Source: Janthinobacterium sp. SUN073 (lineage in GTDB: Bacteria > Pseudomonadota > Gammaproteobacteria > Burkholderiales > Burkholderiaceae_D). Taken from it: a DNA stretch of 64,000 nt. The notes under the pieces were generated by a model. It saw only the letters and a program-made list of their open reading frames with translations, had not been told where the DNA came from and searched no databases. Made by a program: the position numbers and the translations under genes. Position 1 is the stretch's first letter; every line of letters starts with the position of its first letter. The stretch covers positions 124,001 to 188,000 of the forward strand of contig NZ_JAPUBT010000003.1 of NCBI RefSeq assembly GCF_030397665.1, read 5' to 3'. Of this stretch, positions 53,515 to 62,936 are shown piece by piece.

Positions 53515-56500
53515 ATGAGCTTTATCAAACAGGCACTGCTGGCGCTGCTGCTGTGCGCAATGTCCGCCGCGCACGCCGCCAGCATCGGCTACACGGCGAC
53601 ATCGCTGGGCGGCACGCAGTGGCGTTACGACTATAGCGTCAGCAATACCACCCTGGCCATGCCCATCGCCGAATTCACCTTGTTCTTCAGCGTGGGCCAG
53701 TACGCCACGCTGCACGACATTTCCACGGCACCGGGCTGGGACCTGCTGCTGGTGCAGCCCGATCCCGCCATTCCCGCCAGCGGCTACCTCGATGCGCTGG
53801 CACTGGCCGGCGGCATCGTCCCGGGCGCCATGGCCACGGGCTTTTCCATCACCTTCGATTATCTGGGCGCGGGCAGCCCCGGCGCACAGCCGTTTTCCAT
53901 CCTCGACCCCGTCTCCTTCATCGAGCTTGAGACGGGCATCACGCAGGCGGCCGCCGTCGCCCTGCCATCCACGCCATGGCTGCTGCTGGCGGGCGTGCTG
54001 GCCATGGCCTGCCTGGGCCGTCGCCGGCTGGCCGCCGCCGCGCTGGCCCCATTGCTGGCCATGAGCCTGTGCGCCTGCGGCGGCTCGAATGACCCGACGC
54101 AGCCGCCCACGCCGAAAATCATGCTGGCGGCAGCGGCGGCCACCGCCCAGGCCGCCGGGGACTTCGAAGTGACACAGCTGGAAAAAGTGGGCGAGCAGCG
54201 CGTCAGCCGCACGGCCTGGGACTATACCTACCGCGTGCACATCCGCAACAACAGCAACGCGGCGGCCAGCAATGTGCAAGCCGTGCTGGCCAGCGCGCCC
54301 GAAGGCAGCACCATCATCGATGGCGAGGTGCTGTCCGGCAGCATCGACGCAGGCGCCACCGTCACACCCGACGACACCATCACCCTGCGTATCGAGCGCA
54401 GCATCGCCTTCCAGAGCACTGGCCTGACGTGGACTTTCAGCGCCAACGCCAGCATCGTCCTCGATCCCGTGCGGCCCGCGCAAGTGGTGACGCTATCGCT
54501 GGCCGAGCTGGGTTTGACGGACGGCGCCGACAGCGTCAAGGTCAGCGGCGCCGTCACGGACGTGCTGCTACAGGACGGCAGCCTGCGCTTTTCCACGCCC
54601 GGCGACGCGGGCGTGGACCAGCATGCGCAATTTTCCCTCAGCAAGGGCAACAGCGTCACCACCCTGAACCTGCTGATCCAGACGGAACTGCCCACGGCCG
54701 TGGAAACCTATGTGGAGCCGGACGACGACGGCAACCTGCCCACCACCGCGCCCGTGCTGGCCATCACGGGGCTGGGACCGAACAACCGCCTGCAGCCGGG
54801 CGGGATGGCGTTCCGCCTGGTGGGCGCGCCGCCGCAGGCCCTGCAGGACGACAGCGACGGCTTGCTGTCCAGGCCGGACGGCGTGGCCGTCAGTCTCAAG
54901 CAGTATTGGGTATTCGATGCGGCCAGCGGCACCTTCAGCCTCAGCGCCACGGCCATGCAGCAATTGCTGGCATCCTTGCCCAACGGCAGCTATGACCTGA
55001 ACCTCAATTTCGTCTCGCAGGATGGCGAATTCACAGCCAGCTATGCCTTGATCGTCATCAAGTCCGGCATCGTGCTGCAAGGACAGCTGCGCACACCGGC
55101 AGGTGGCAATGCCACGGGGCTGGCCGGCAAGAAGATGTTATTGGCTGGCTACAACAACCGCCAGCGCCAGGTGGCCGTGGTCGACGTCACGGGCGCCTTC
55201 CACTTCGATGGCGTGCTGCCCGACACCTACCAGCTGACCTTGAACGACCTGGCCCATCCGAACGTGGTCAGCGTCAGCGCCGTCGTCTTCGGCAACAGCA
55301 GCACCGTCAGCGTCGGCATCGTGTATCCGTACGGACACGGCCTGGCCCAGCGCACCGCCTCGGCGCAGAGCTATGTGGCGGGCACGGTCACGCAGGATGG
55401 CGCCGGGCCGCCCGTGCGCGAGGTGCCCGCCAGCCCCCGTGCAGGCGACGTCGCGCCGCAGGATGACGAAGGCAGCAAGACGTTTACGGCCACGGCGGCC
55501 GCGCAAAACCAGACCATCACCTCGCCCGTCGCCTTCACGGTGCCCAAAGGCACGAAAAACGTGGGCGTGAAAATCACCGTCAGCACGGCCGAGTACCCCG
55601 TCTACACGACGGCGCAAAGCCAGTACAACGATACCTGGTCGTACGCCGTGACCGGTTTGCCCGGGGTCAATCTGGCCGCCACGGGCGCCGTCAACCAGAC
55701 GCACTACACGCAGGGCAGCATCGTCAGGACGGAATGCGTCGATGTCAGCAAGCAAACCAGGGAGGGGGCTTTGAGCCTGGGCGGCAATGTCAGCGCCACG
55801 AATATCGGCGACAGCGCCCTGGCCACCGTGACGACGGTGGAACTGAGTCTCGTGTGCAAGGGTTTGAAGGTGACGCAGGCGAAATTCCTCTCGCCGAACA
55901 AGGCCACCCATCCCGTGCTGCAGCCGATCAAGCTGACGGGCAATCTGCCGGGGCCGTATGTGTCCGTGTCGCAAGGCGCGGCCACGGCCACCTACACCTT
56001 GCCGCTGGAATTGCACTACACGCCAACGGCGGCGACGATTACGGAAGTCAATATCGGTATTTCGTCGGGCGGCGGCGATCCCGCCTTCAGCACGGAGAAT
56101 TTATTGTCCCAGACCAATACCAAGAGCGCGGGCAAGGTGACATTCCCCAGCCTGGTGCTGCCCGCCTTTGCCGGCGCAAAACTCGACAAGAAGGCCGTCG
56201 TCACCTTGCGCCTGAAGGGCAAAGTCGACAATACGGACGCCAGCTCCGACCCGGCCGAAGGGGGGCAAGTGGAATTCAAGGGCAGCACGGCCTACATTCC
56301 CCTGTACCTGGCCAACAACGAGGCGGCGCTGGCGGCGCGCCGTTACGGCACGCGCGATCCTGGCGGCGATTCATGGGCCACGCGTCTGGCCATCGCCTGG
56401 CTGGCGGGCAAGGCCTACCGCTTCGACGACATCAGCGGCCAGCATGTGACGCAGACGGCGGCGGGCGATTCCATCCTCCACCACCTCGGCCACAGCGACG

Positions 56501-56889
56501 GCCAGCAGATCGACTTGCGCTACGCGGACGGCGCGGGCGGCTACACGGATGCGCTGGGCGGGCAGAACAATGGCGCGGCCATCCACCAGTTGATCCTCGA
56601 CGCGAAGGCGGAAGTGGCGGCCAACCCCGCGCAAAAGCCCAAACTGGCGGCCCTGCTGGCGTGGATCGCGGCGAACCGGGCCATGCTGGCCCAGGAAGCG
56701 GCGCCGGCCAGCACGCGCATCATCTTCATCGGCCCCAGCTTCGTCAAGCTGGCGCTCGTCGACGGGCGTTTTTCCGCCGCGCCGACCGACAAGATCCCGG
56801 GCGCGGGCGCCTGGAACAAACCGCTCAAAGTGCATATCGAAGCGGGTCACCTGAGCCACTGGCATATCAGCATCACGGCCCATCCGTGA
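53515..56889 (+). CDS. PEP-CTERM-like / lipoprotein fusion with C-terminal LAS-type peptidase-like domain
   Basis: The 1124-residue protein combines three parts. Residues 1-171 look like a complete short PEP-CTERM protein: signal peptide (MSFIKQALLALLLCAMSAAHA), a beta domain, then LPSTPWLLLAGVLAMACLG and RRR. Next comes a second hydrophobic stretch ending in a lipobox-like LCAC (C188) and a CGGSND linker. A long beta-rich region follows. The C-terminus has a His-x6-Asp (HSDGQQID) and a final HWH (GHLSHWHIS), the zinc ligand pattern of MepA/VanY-type LAS peptidases that cut peptidoglycan. The start follows GAGGGAACG. Whether it is anchored by the first or second hydrophobic signal is unclear. 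Confidence 0.8.
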   Translation: MSFIKQALLALLLCAMSAAHAASIGYTATSLGGTQWRYDYSVSNTTLAMPIAEFTLFFSVGQYATLHDISTAPGWDLLLVQPDPAIPASGYLDALALAGGIVPGAMATGFSITFDYLGAGSPGAQPFSILDPVSFIELETGITQAAAVALPSTPWLLLAGVLAMACLGRRRLAAAALAPLLAMSLCACGGSNDPTQPPTPKIMLAAAAATAQAAGDFEVTQLEKVGEQRVSRTAWDYTYRVHIRNNSNAAASNVQAVLASAPEGSTIIDGEVLSGSIDAGATVTPDDTITLRIERSIAFQSTGLTWTFSANASIVLDPVRPAQVVTLSLAELGLTDGADSVKVSGAVTDVLLQDGSLRFSTPGDAGVDQHAQFSLSKGNSVTTLNLLIQTELPTAVETYVEPDDDGNLPTTAPVLAITGLGPNNRLQPGGMAFRLVGAPPQALQDDSDGLLSRPDGVAVSLKQYWVFDAASGTFSLSATAMQQLLASLPNGSYDLNLNFVSQDGEFTASYALIVIKSGIVLQGQLRTPAGGNATGLAGKKMLLAGYNNRQRQVAVVDVTGAFHFDGVLPDTYQLTLNDLAHPNVVSVSAVVFGNSSTVSVGIVYPYGHGLAQRTASAQSYVAGTVTQDGAGPPVREVPASPRAGDVAPQDDEGSKTFTATAAAQNQTITSPVAFTVPKGTKNVGVKITVSTAEYPVYTTAQSQYNDTWSYAVTGLPGVNLAATGAVNQTHYTQGSIVRTECVDVSKQTREGALSLGGNVSATNIGDSALATVTTVELSLVCKGLKVTQAKFLSPNKATHPVLQPIKLTGNLPGPYVSVSQGAATATYTLPLELHYTPTAATITEVNIGISSGGGDPAFSTENLLSQTNTKSAGKVTFPSLVLPAFAGAKLDKKAVVTLRLKGKVDNTDASSDPAEGGQVEFKGSTAYIPLYLANNEAALAARRYGTRDPGGDSWATRLAIAWLAGKAYRFDDISGQHVTQTAAGDSILHHLGHSDGQQIDLRYADGAGGYTDALGGQNNGAAIHQLILDAKAEVAANPAQKPKLAALLAWIAANRAMLAQEAAPASTRIIFIGPSFVKLALVDGRFSAAPTDKIPGAGAWNKPLKVHIEAGHLSHWHISITAHP

Positions 56890-56902
56890 CGCCGCGACAA
56901 AT

Positions 56903-57715
56903 TCAGGCGGGCAAGTCGGACAATTCCAGCTCCGAAAACCCGGCCCGGCGCCGCGCTTCCAGGTTGAACGGGCCGCGCAGGGTGGGCGCTTCGTAGCGCA
57001 GCGCCAACTCCGCATACGTGGCGCGCAATTCCAGGCCCCTTTGGTCGCACAGATAGCCGTACCAGCGGTTGCCGATCTCGACGTGCCCCACTTCATCGCG
57101 CAGGATGATGTCGAGGATGGCGGCGGCGGCCAGATCTCCCGCCTGCGCCAGCTTGGCGCGCAGCGGTGGAATCGCATCGAGGCCCCGCGCTTCCAGGGTG
57201 CGCGGCACCAGCGCCATGCGCGCCAGCACGTCGCCGCGCGTCTTGTCGACCATTTCCCACAGGCTGTCGTGGCCAGGAAAATCGCCATACGTGTGGCCCA
57301 GCACTTGCAAGTGCGCCTGCAGCATGGCGAAGTGCGTCGCTTCCTCCTTGGCCACGCGCAGCCAGTCCGTGTAGTAGTCAAAGGGCAAGTCCGGGAAGCG
57401 CCACAGGGCATCCAGCGCCAGATTCATGGCGTTGAACTCGATATGCGCGAGCGCGTGCACCAGCATGGCGCGCCCTTCCGGCGTGATCATCGAGCGACGC
57501 CCCACCAGGCGCGGCGGCACCAGTTCCGGGCGCTGGGGCCGGCCCGGCACGGGGCCGGTGGGCGCCAACGGCGATTGCGCATCGAGCGAAAGTTGCGCCT
57601 CGGCCATGGCCGCCACCATCGCCACCTTGGTGGCCGGGTCCGGTTCCAGCAGGCAGGCGAGCGCATATGCGCGCAAGTCCTGTGGCGGTGTTGGGTTCAG
57701 CGGAGGTGGCTGCAT
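56903..57715 (-). CDS. DUF455 family protein (ferritin-like)
   Basis: This 270-residue protein carries the DUF455 blocks HALAHIEFNAMNLALDALWRF, YTDWLRVAKEEATHFAML and IILRDEVGHVEIGNRWY. The E-x-x-H style pairs (HIEFNA, EEATHF, DEVGHVEI) fit a ferritin-like di-metal site. The biochemical role is unknown. It is convergent with the large LAS-peptidase-like gene (13-bp gap) and co-directional with the dsdC-like gene 42 bp upstream. Confidence 0.88.
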   Translation of the reverse strand: MQPPPLNPTPPQDLRAYALACLLEPDPATKVAMVAAMAEAQLSLDAQSPLAPTGPVPGRPQRPELVPPRLVGRRSMITPEGRAMLVHALAHIEFNAMNLALDALWRFPDLPFDYYTDWLRVAKEEATHFAMLQAHLQVLGHTYGDFPGHDSLWEMVDKTRGDVLARMALVPRTLEARGLDAIPPLRAKLAQAGDLAAAAILDIILRDEVGHVEIGNRWYGYLCDQRGLELRATYAELALRYEAPTLRGPFNLEARRRAGFSELELSDLPA

Positions 57716-57757
57716 GGGAATTCTTTCGTGCGCGTTTACAATGAGGGACGCAGTGTA

Positions 57758-58678
57758 TCAAATAGCCTGCCCCAGCAGCCAGTCCAGCAACGCCTGCACG
57801 CGCGCCGGCGGTGTCCGCGCGGCATGCACGAGGTAGTACGCCTGCGGGCTGGCCAAGGCAAACCCGCCGAACGGCAAGACCAGCTGGCCGCTGTCGACCC
57901 ACGGCTGCACCAGCTGGCGCCGGCCCATGGCCACGCCCGCGTGGTGGATGGCCGCCTGCGCGCACAGGTCGGCGCGGTCGAAACGCAGGCTGCGCGTGGG
58001 CAAGTTCACCTCGGGCACCAGCCCGTCCAGCCACAGCCGCCATTCCGCATCGGGCGCGCAGGCGGGCCAGGCCAGCGTATCGTGCAGCAGCGTCGCGCTG
58101 GCAAGGTGTTGCGGCGCATCTTGCAAGCCGTGCTCGCGCGCATATTGCCGGCTGCAGACGGGCGCCAGCCATTCATCCATCAGCTTGCGCGATGCCAGGC
58201 CGGGAAAGTGGCCGTCGCCATAGTGCAAGGCCAGGTCGACCTGGCCGGCGCGAAAGTCCACGCTTTCATTGCCGACGCGCAAATCGATCGACACGTCCGG
58301 ATATTGCACAGCGAACCCTGCCAGGCGCGGCACCAGCCAGCACTGGGCCACCGAGGGACGCGCATGCACGGTGATGCTGCCAGTGAGCGCATCGCCGCCG
58401 GCCAGCGCCGCCTGCAAGCCGTCCCAGCCGATTTGCAGCGCGCCGAAGATGCGCTCGCCATCGGCCGTCAGTTTGACTTGCCGCGTCAATCGTTCGAACA
58501 GGCGCAGGTCCAGGCTCGCCTCCAGCCGCGCGATGCGGTGGCTGACGGCGCTGGGCGTGAGCGCCAGTTCCTGCGCGGCCAGCGCAAAGCTGGCATGGCG
58601 CGCCGCCACGAGAAACGTGTGCAGGTTGGCGAACTGGCTGGCCGTCAGCGTACCTTTGAGCGCCACACCGGCTGGCAT
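57758..58678 (-). CDS. dsdC: LysR-family regulator, dsdC-like
   Basis: This 306-residue LysR-type regulator has the HTH in LHTFLVAARHASFALAAQELALTPSAVSHRIARLE (split: FALAAQELALTPSAVSHRIA) and an effector domain with RPSVAQCWLVPRLAGF and PDVSIDLRVG, resembling the DsdC/GcvA group. Its ATG overlaps the dsdA stop (TGATG). In E. coli dsdC is divergent from dsdA; here it is downstream and coupled, so it is probably co-transcribed with its target. The D-serine response is inferred from this link. Confidence 0.83.
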   Translation of the reverse strand: MPAGVALKGTLTASQFANLHTFLVAARHASFALAAQELALTPSAVSHRIARLEASLDLRLFERLTRQVKLTADGERIFGALQIGWDGLQAALAGGDALTGSITVHARPSVAQCWLVPRLAGFAVQYPDVSIDLRVGNESVDFRAGQVDLALHYGDGHFPGLASRKLMDEWLAPVCSRQYAREHGLQDAPQHLASATLLHDTLAWPACAPDAEWRLWLDGLVPEVNLPTRSLRFDRADLCAQAAIHHAGVAMGRRQLVQPWVDSGQLVLPFGGFALASPQAYYLVHAARTPPARVQALLDWLLGQAI

Positions 58679-60009
58679 CAATCGGCTCCGGCCGCCAGCA
58701 GCGCGCGGCCGCGCGCCACGTAGGCCGCCATTTCTTGCTCCGGCACCATGCTGCCACCCGTGCCCCACACCAGGTGCGTGGCGGTATCGAGGTGCTGCCG
58801 GTACTGCGGCGCGGCCAGCACGGGAGGAATACCTGCGAAACCGGCCACGGCGGACGGTTCCAGGCGCAAGCCTTGCGTTTGCTCAAGCAGCGCCAGCAGC
58901 CGGTACAGTTCTTCATCCGTGACGGTGGCGTAGCCGTCGATCAGCCGCTGCATGGCCCGTCCGACAAAGCCGGACGGGCGCCCCACAGCCAGGCCATCGG
59001 CCGCCGTGAGGTTATCGATGCCGATCTCCTGCACGCTGATGCCTTCATGCAAGCCCGTGTGCACGCCCAGCAGCATGCACGGCGAGTGCGTCGGCTCGAC
59101 GAACACGCAGTGGACGGCGTCGCCAAAGGCCAGTTTCAAGCCGAAGGCCACGCCGCCGGGGCCGCCGCCCACGCCGCACGGCAGGTACACGAACAGGGGG
59201 TGCTGCGCGTCGACCGCGACGCCGGCGGCGTCAAACTGCGCTTTCAGGCGCTGGCCGGCCACCGCGTAACCGAGAAACAGATCGTGCGAGTTTTCATCGT
59301 CGACGAAGTGGCAGGTGGGGTCACCCTGCGCCTGCCTGCGCCCCGCTTCCACAGCCACGCTGTAGTCGGTGGCGTATTCGACCACCGTGACGCCATGGCT
59401 GCGCAATTTATCCTTCTTCCATTGCCGCGCGTCGGCCGACATGTGCACGGTGGCGCGAAAGCCGAGGCGCGCGCTCATGATGCCAATCGACAAGCCCAGA
59501 TTGCCCGTGGAGCCGACGGCGATCGCGTACTGGCCGAAAAACGCCCGCACGGCGTCGCTGGCCAGCAGGCTGTAATCGTCGCCCTCCTTCAGCAAACCGG
59601 CGTCCAGCGCCAGCATTTCCGCATGTTTCAGCACTTCATAGATACCGCCGCGCGCCTTGATCGAGCCGGAAATGGGCAAATGGCTATCCTGCTTGAGCCA
59701 CAGCTGACCGCTCGTCACGCCTGACGCCAAACCCAGCGCCGCCTGCATGGCGGGCAGCGGCACGACGGGCGACTCGATGATGCCGCCGCTGGCCTGCGTT
59801 TCCGGAAACGCCCTGGCGAGATAAGGCGCGAAGCGCGCCAGGCGCGCGCTGGCGTCCGCCACGTCATCCGCCGTCAAACCCACGTCATTCAAGGCCTCGG
59901 CCGCCGGCGCGATGCCGGGATTGAACCAGCTCAAGGGCTGCAAGGCCATCAATTCTGTAATCAGGGGAAATTTTTCGCGCAGCGCGGCGATGGCGGGAGT
60001 GGGCAGCAT
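58678..60009 (-). CDS. dsdA: D-serine ammonia-lyase (D-serine dehydratase)
   Basis: This 443-residue PLP enzyme converts D-serine to pyruvate and ammonia. The PLP lysine is in [18 protein letters not shown] (K in SIKARG), and [16 protein letters not shown] is the phosphate-binding region. [20 protein letters not shown] and [15 protein letters not shown] are almost as in E. coli. The start at 60009 gives the normal length; an upstream in-frame start at 60102 would add 31 residues without family support. It is the first gene of a two-gene dsdA-dsdC unit, probably for D-serine use or detoxification. Confidence 0.95.
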   Translation of the reverse strand: MLPTPAIAALREKFPLITELMALQPLSWFNPGIAPAAEALNDVGLTADDVADASARLARFAPYLARAFPETQASGGIIESPVVPLPAMQAALGLASGVTSGQLWLKQDSHLPISGSIKARGGIYEVLKHAEMLALDAGLLKEGDDYSLLASDAVRAFFGQYAIAVGSTGNLGLSIGIMSARLGFRATVHMSADARQWKKDKLRSHGVTVVEYATDYSVAVEAGRRQAQGDPTCHFVDDENSHDLFLGYAVAGQRLKAQFDAAGVAVDAQHPLFVYLPCGVGGGPGGVAFGLKLAFGDAVHCVFVEPTHSPCMLLGVHTGLHEGISVQEIGIDNLTAADGLAVGRPSGFVGRAMQRLIDGYATVTDEELYRLLALLEQTQGLRLEPSAVAGFAGIPPVLAAPQYRQHLDTATHLVWGTGGSMVPEQEMAAYVARGRALLAAGAD

Positions 60010-60178
60010 GGCAAGCTCGTATAGGAACAAACCATGATTAGACCGCATCCGGGCGCCGCTGGCAAAGGATGGTTGATCAGGCAATGGGAGATCAACCGTC
60101 ATCTATCGAAGCCCTGATGGCTCAGTGACATACCCAGGGACAGCTGTCCGGACTCGCGCGGGTACGAACAGCTGGGCG

Positions 60179-60748
60179 TCAGGCGCGTTGGCGGGCCAGT
60201 CTGCGCTGCCAGAGAATGTGGGGAACGTTAATCCGGGTCTGGACGTTGCCATTCCATTCGGTAACAAAGCCATGGCGCTGCAAGGTACTGATGATCAGCG
60301 CGGCAATCGCCGCCTTGCCTTCGTCGGTATCCCGCATGTCGCCAAACGACAGCATGATGCCCTCTCCAGCCACGGCCCTTTCCAGGTCCTGACCATGATA
60401 AAAGCAGTAACCTCGGTAAGTCCCGTCCGGCTGCTGGGCGTAAATCTCGCCAATGTCGTCAAAGGCGTCATCGGTCATGTAACCGGCATTTTGCAGCGCG
60501 ATGACCATCGCGCCATTCAAGTCGGCAAATACCGCATCGAGCCGGTCGCAGTCGGTCTGCAATGGCCAGTCTTTCTCTTGCGCCCGCTTTTTATACAATT
60601 CTTCCGCGATCAGATCCCGCAACATCGCTTCATCGACATCGCCGTCCAATACATCATCCAGGCATTCATTTGCTGCGCGGCTGTCATAGAAACCGGACCA
60701 TACCCAGCTTTTGATCTGCTCTGCGAGATACAATTCATCTTCGTTCAT
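60179..60748 (-). CDS. DUF6891-like hypothetical protein
   Basis: This 189-residue acidic protein has LAEQIKSWVWSGFYDSRAANE near the N-terminus and QQPDGTYRGYCFYHGQDLERAVAGEGIMLSFGDM (split: RGYCFYHGQDLERAVAGE) in the second half, which I associate with DUF6891. No signal peptide is seen. It opens a run of small leftward genes that look like immunity or accessory genes. The exact partner is unknown. AAAGGGCAGG precedes the ATG. Confidence 0.7.
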   Translation of the reverse strand: MNEDELYLAEQIKSWVWSGFYDSRAANECLDDVLDGDVDEAMLRDLIAEELYKKRAQEKDWPLQTDCDRLDAVFADLNGAMVIALQNAGYMTDDAFDDIGEIYAQQPDGTYRGYCFYHGQDLERAVAGEGIMLSFGDMRDTDEGKAAIAALIISTLQRHGFVTEWNGNVQTRINVPHILWQRRLARQRA

Positions 60749-60828
60749 GCCTGCCCTTTTTTCTTTCAGGTATCCCTGCCGCGTTCAACGCGGCGTCGCT
60801 TTCCCACGCGGAGAAAAGCCCCGCCTAT

Positions 60829-61200
60829 CTACCGCGCCTCGCCATGCTCATCATAGAGCTCGCCTTCGTCGCCCTGGACTACAGCCGAGAGTTGCTGGGC
60901 GATGCGCCACATTTTCCGGACGATTTCAGCATCGGGGTTACTGCAGGTGATACTGCCGCGATAAAAACTGAACCACGCCCGTTTGCCGTTTTCCTGATGG
61001 GCGGAATAGGCCGTCCATACGGCCAGGCCTTCGTCTTCCATGCGTATCGTCGTGCCATCGGGCGCCCTGACTTCGGCGTAGCCATCGCGGCGCATTTCCG
61101 TATCTTGCGCAAGCAGCTTGCTCCATTCCTCGAACGAGATCGCAGCTTCCCCGCGCGCAAGCCCGTCTTCACTTCTTGTAATATGCAGCTCATATCCCAT
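60829..61200 (-). CDS. Hypothetical protein, immunity-like
   Basis: This 123-residue protein starts MGYELHITRSEDG and is rich in acidic and tryptophan residues (FEEWSKLLAQDTEMRR, WTAYSAHQENGKRAWFSFY). MGYELHITR-type proteins are often found as immunity-like genes near polymorphic toxins; this is from recognition, not search. GGAGCAATA precedes the ATG at good spacing. It lies 80 bp before the DUF6891-like gene. Confidence 0.62.
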   Translation of the reverse strand: MGYELHITRSEDGLARGEAAISFEEWSKLLAQDTEMRRDGYAEVRAPDGTTIRMEDEGLAVWTAYSAHQENGKRAWFSFYRGSITCSNPDAEIVRKMWRIAQQLSAVVQGDEGELYDEHGEAR

Positions 61201-61540
61201 TATTGCTCCAGCGTTTATTCAATCTTGTTATTCAACGTTATCCATCAAGATAGCTGCCCTCCAGGGAAGTACTGACCAATTCGCTTTCGTAGCGAGTTTG
61301 CGCGTCTTTCTGTCATTGGCGCATTCAAGGTCGGAAAAGCTTTTTTGCATGGTGGATGGCGGACAATGGTGATGCCCTTATTATCGCAGGTCAGACCGCC
61401 GCCAGGAACACCGGTTATGGAAGTCGGAAATCACAATAATTTATTGGGGTGGTTAATTATACCTACTTCGTTTGTGGTAGAGTATAGCGTTGGAAATAAG
61501 GTGTTTAAGCATTTTTTTAAATGACATAAAGGAGTGAAAA
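61201..61540. other. 340-bp AT-rich stretch with a possible toxin-tail fragment
   Basis: No full gene is present. An open frame from 61366 to TGA 61524 (52 codons) reads MVMPLLSQVRPPPGTPVM then EVGNHNNLLGWLIIPTSF and ends KVFKHFFK, directly before the next small gene (16-bp gap with AAAGGAG). Such a layout resembles the C-terminal end of a toxin followed by its immunity gene. DNA from about 61417 on is visibly richer in A/T than the rest of the window. Confidence 0.4.
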
Positions 61541-61705
61541 ATGGAATCAAAGGATATTGAAATATCGAAGGAGATTGGACAATGTTTGGACAATAATCAG
61601 CCTGCATGGACACGTTGTGAATTTACGGTAAATATTGACACCAGCAAATTCTCTATGGAACTGGGTTATGAAGAGAATGCATTTAGAGAAGGTTCGTTGC
61701 GATGA
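61541..61705 (+). CDS. Small hypothetical protein, possibly truncated immunity protein
   Basis: The 54-residue product starts MESKDIEISKEIGQCLDNNQ and continues PAWTRCEFTVNIDTSKFSME with LGYEEN. AAAGGAGTG gives an excellent ribosome site. The pattern of a tryptophan after a helix, then two beta strands, resembles the start of small immunity proteins of the YezG type, but the frame stops early at a TGA, so it is likely truncated or a short variant. Codon use is AT-rich and unlike its neighbours. Confidence 0.5.
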   Translation: MESKDIEISKEIGQCLDNNQPAWTRCEFTVNIDTSKFSMELGYEENAFREGSLR

Positions 61706-61793
61706 TTTATAGGTAAATTCCCATCGGCATGGTGAGGTTGTGTCAAAATGGCGAACCCTGGCTCCATCCGCATCGGGGTGGCCTCAGGTTGAT

Positions 61794-62135
61794 CTAGCGC
61801 CAGAACAGGTGATAGCTCCCCTGGAAATTCTTATCGACGTTTTCCTTGGAATCGAATCGGAACTCAATTTCCGGCAATTCGAGAAAGGAAAAGCGCAGCT
61901 TCGAAGCCAGCAAGCATTGCGCAAACCGCGATTGTATTTCCGCGCTCGTGCCGTCCCTGGCATACACATCAATATCCGCATCGTCGGCATAAAACACGCC
62001 AACACAAAAAAACAGCTCCGACGTGAGTATGTCAACATTCCGCAAGCGTAACTGCTTCGGCCGCATTGTTTCCAATACATCGATCAGCGCCTGTTCCAGC
62101 GCAATATAAGACGGGTACAGCGTGGCTGCGGACAT
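61794..62135 (-). CDS. Hypothetical protein
   Basis: This 113-residue protein begins MSAATLYPSYIALEQALIDV and contains ELFFCVGVFYADDADIDVY and SFLELPEIEFRFDSKENVD, a mixed alpha/beta profile. AGGAGGAAC gives a strong ribosome site. It is not recognised. Its size, lack of signal peptide and neighbours fit an immunity gene, which is inference only. Confidence 0.65.
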   Translation of the reverse strand: MSAATLYPSYIALEQALIDVLETMRPKQLRLRNVDILTSELFFCVGVFYADDADIDVYARDGTSAEIQSRFAQCLLASKLRFSFLELPEIEFRFDSKENVDKNFQGSYHLFWR

Positions 62136-62180
62136 GTTCCTCCTGTGTAATGCGTGCCCGATCTATCGCACCCTGACCGC

Positions 62181-62462
62181 CTACTTCCGCTCCGGCTCAT
62201 TGCCGTTTTGTATTCTCCTCAACTTCTCACGCACTTTCTTCGGCATAAAAAATTTCCTAAGCATAATAATCGGCATCAACATCACTGCCACCATGGTGGC
62301 ATCCTTGCGCTTCAACTGAAGAAGGAAAAGGATCAGTATTCCAGCACCAAGAGCCCATCCCGTATATGCCAGGACTTTCAATCCACCTGCAAGCGCAGAC
62401 AGGCCAACAATGACAGCAATGGCAACACATCCAATGAATACATCATTTTTACTTTTATTCAT
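62181..62462 (-). CDS. Small hypothetical membrane protein
   Basis: The 93-residue product has two to three hydrophobic helices (VFIGCVAIAVIVGLSALAGG, LAYTGWALGAGILILFLL and MVAVMLMPIIML) and a basic C-terminus (MPKKVREKLRRIQNGNEPERK). It is probably an inner-membrane protein. No family is recognised. It lies 22 bp after the next small gene's stop on the same strand. Confidence 0.55.
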   Translation of the reverse strand: MNKSKNDVFIGCVAIAVIVGLSALAGGLKVLAYTGWALGAGILILFLLQLKRKDATMVAVMLMPIIMLRKFFMPKKVREKLRRIQNGNEPERK

Positions 62463-62484
62463 GTTGAATCAACAGTAAATCCAC

Positions 62485-62706
62485 TTATGCTTTCAACGAG
62501 GCAGAACCGGCTTCATACCATACCCGAATACCGCGCTCAACCTTGACTAGCGCCATCCAGCCCCTGGTTTCCGTGATGGTTTCCATATTAATGGGGTGAA
62601 CACCGGTTTTTTCCAGCCATTCATTGGCCAATACCAGCGACCTGTCCATGCCATCAGAGAGCGGACTGCCCGGCGTGGTCGAGCGAAAATCTTTAAATGC
62701 GATCAT
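62485..62706 (-). CDS. Small hypothetical protein
   Basis: This 73-residue protein starts MIAFKDFRSTTPGSPLSDGM and contains ANEWLEKTGVHPINMETI and GIRVWYEAGS, a short alpha/beta fold. AAAGGTGTAC precedes ATG 62706; a GTG two codons upstream is less likely. It is not recognised but is the first gene of the leftward small-gene set (62706 to 61794), probably co-transcribed. Confidence 0.55.
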   Translation of the reverse strand: MIAFKDFRSTTPGSPLSDGMDRSLVLANEWLEKTGVHPINMETITETRGWMALVKVERGIRVWYEAGSASLKA

Positions 62707-62936
62707 GTACACCTTTTATTCAGTCAGCATCATTTCAGCGGACAAAGCCTTCAGCCTCCATTATCGTAGCCATGTGCGCCAAACGCCGAAGCAGGCACCA
62801 TGAAGCATAACAAATTACCGGTGAGAAACATACGCACATTGTCACGACTACATGGCGCCGCCGATGCGGCGATACCGGCAGGCGCCTTCCGCTTCCCGCA
62901 TCGGCAGCAGGAAGGCGCCATAGCCAATTGCCAGCC

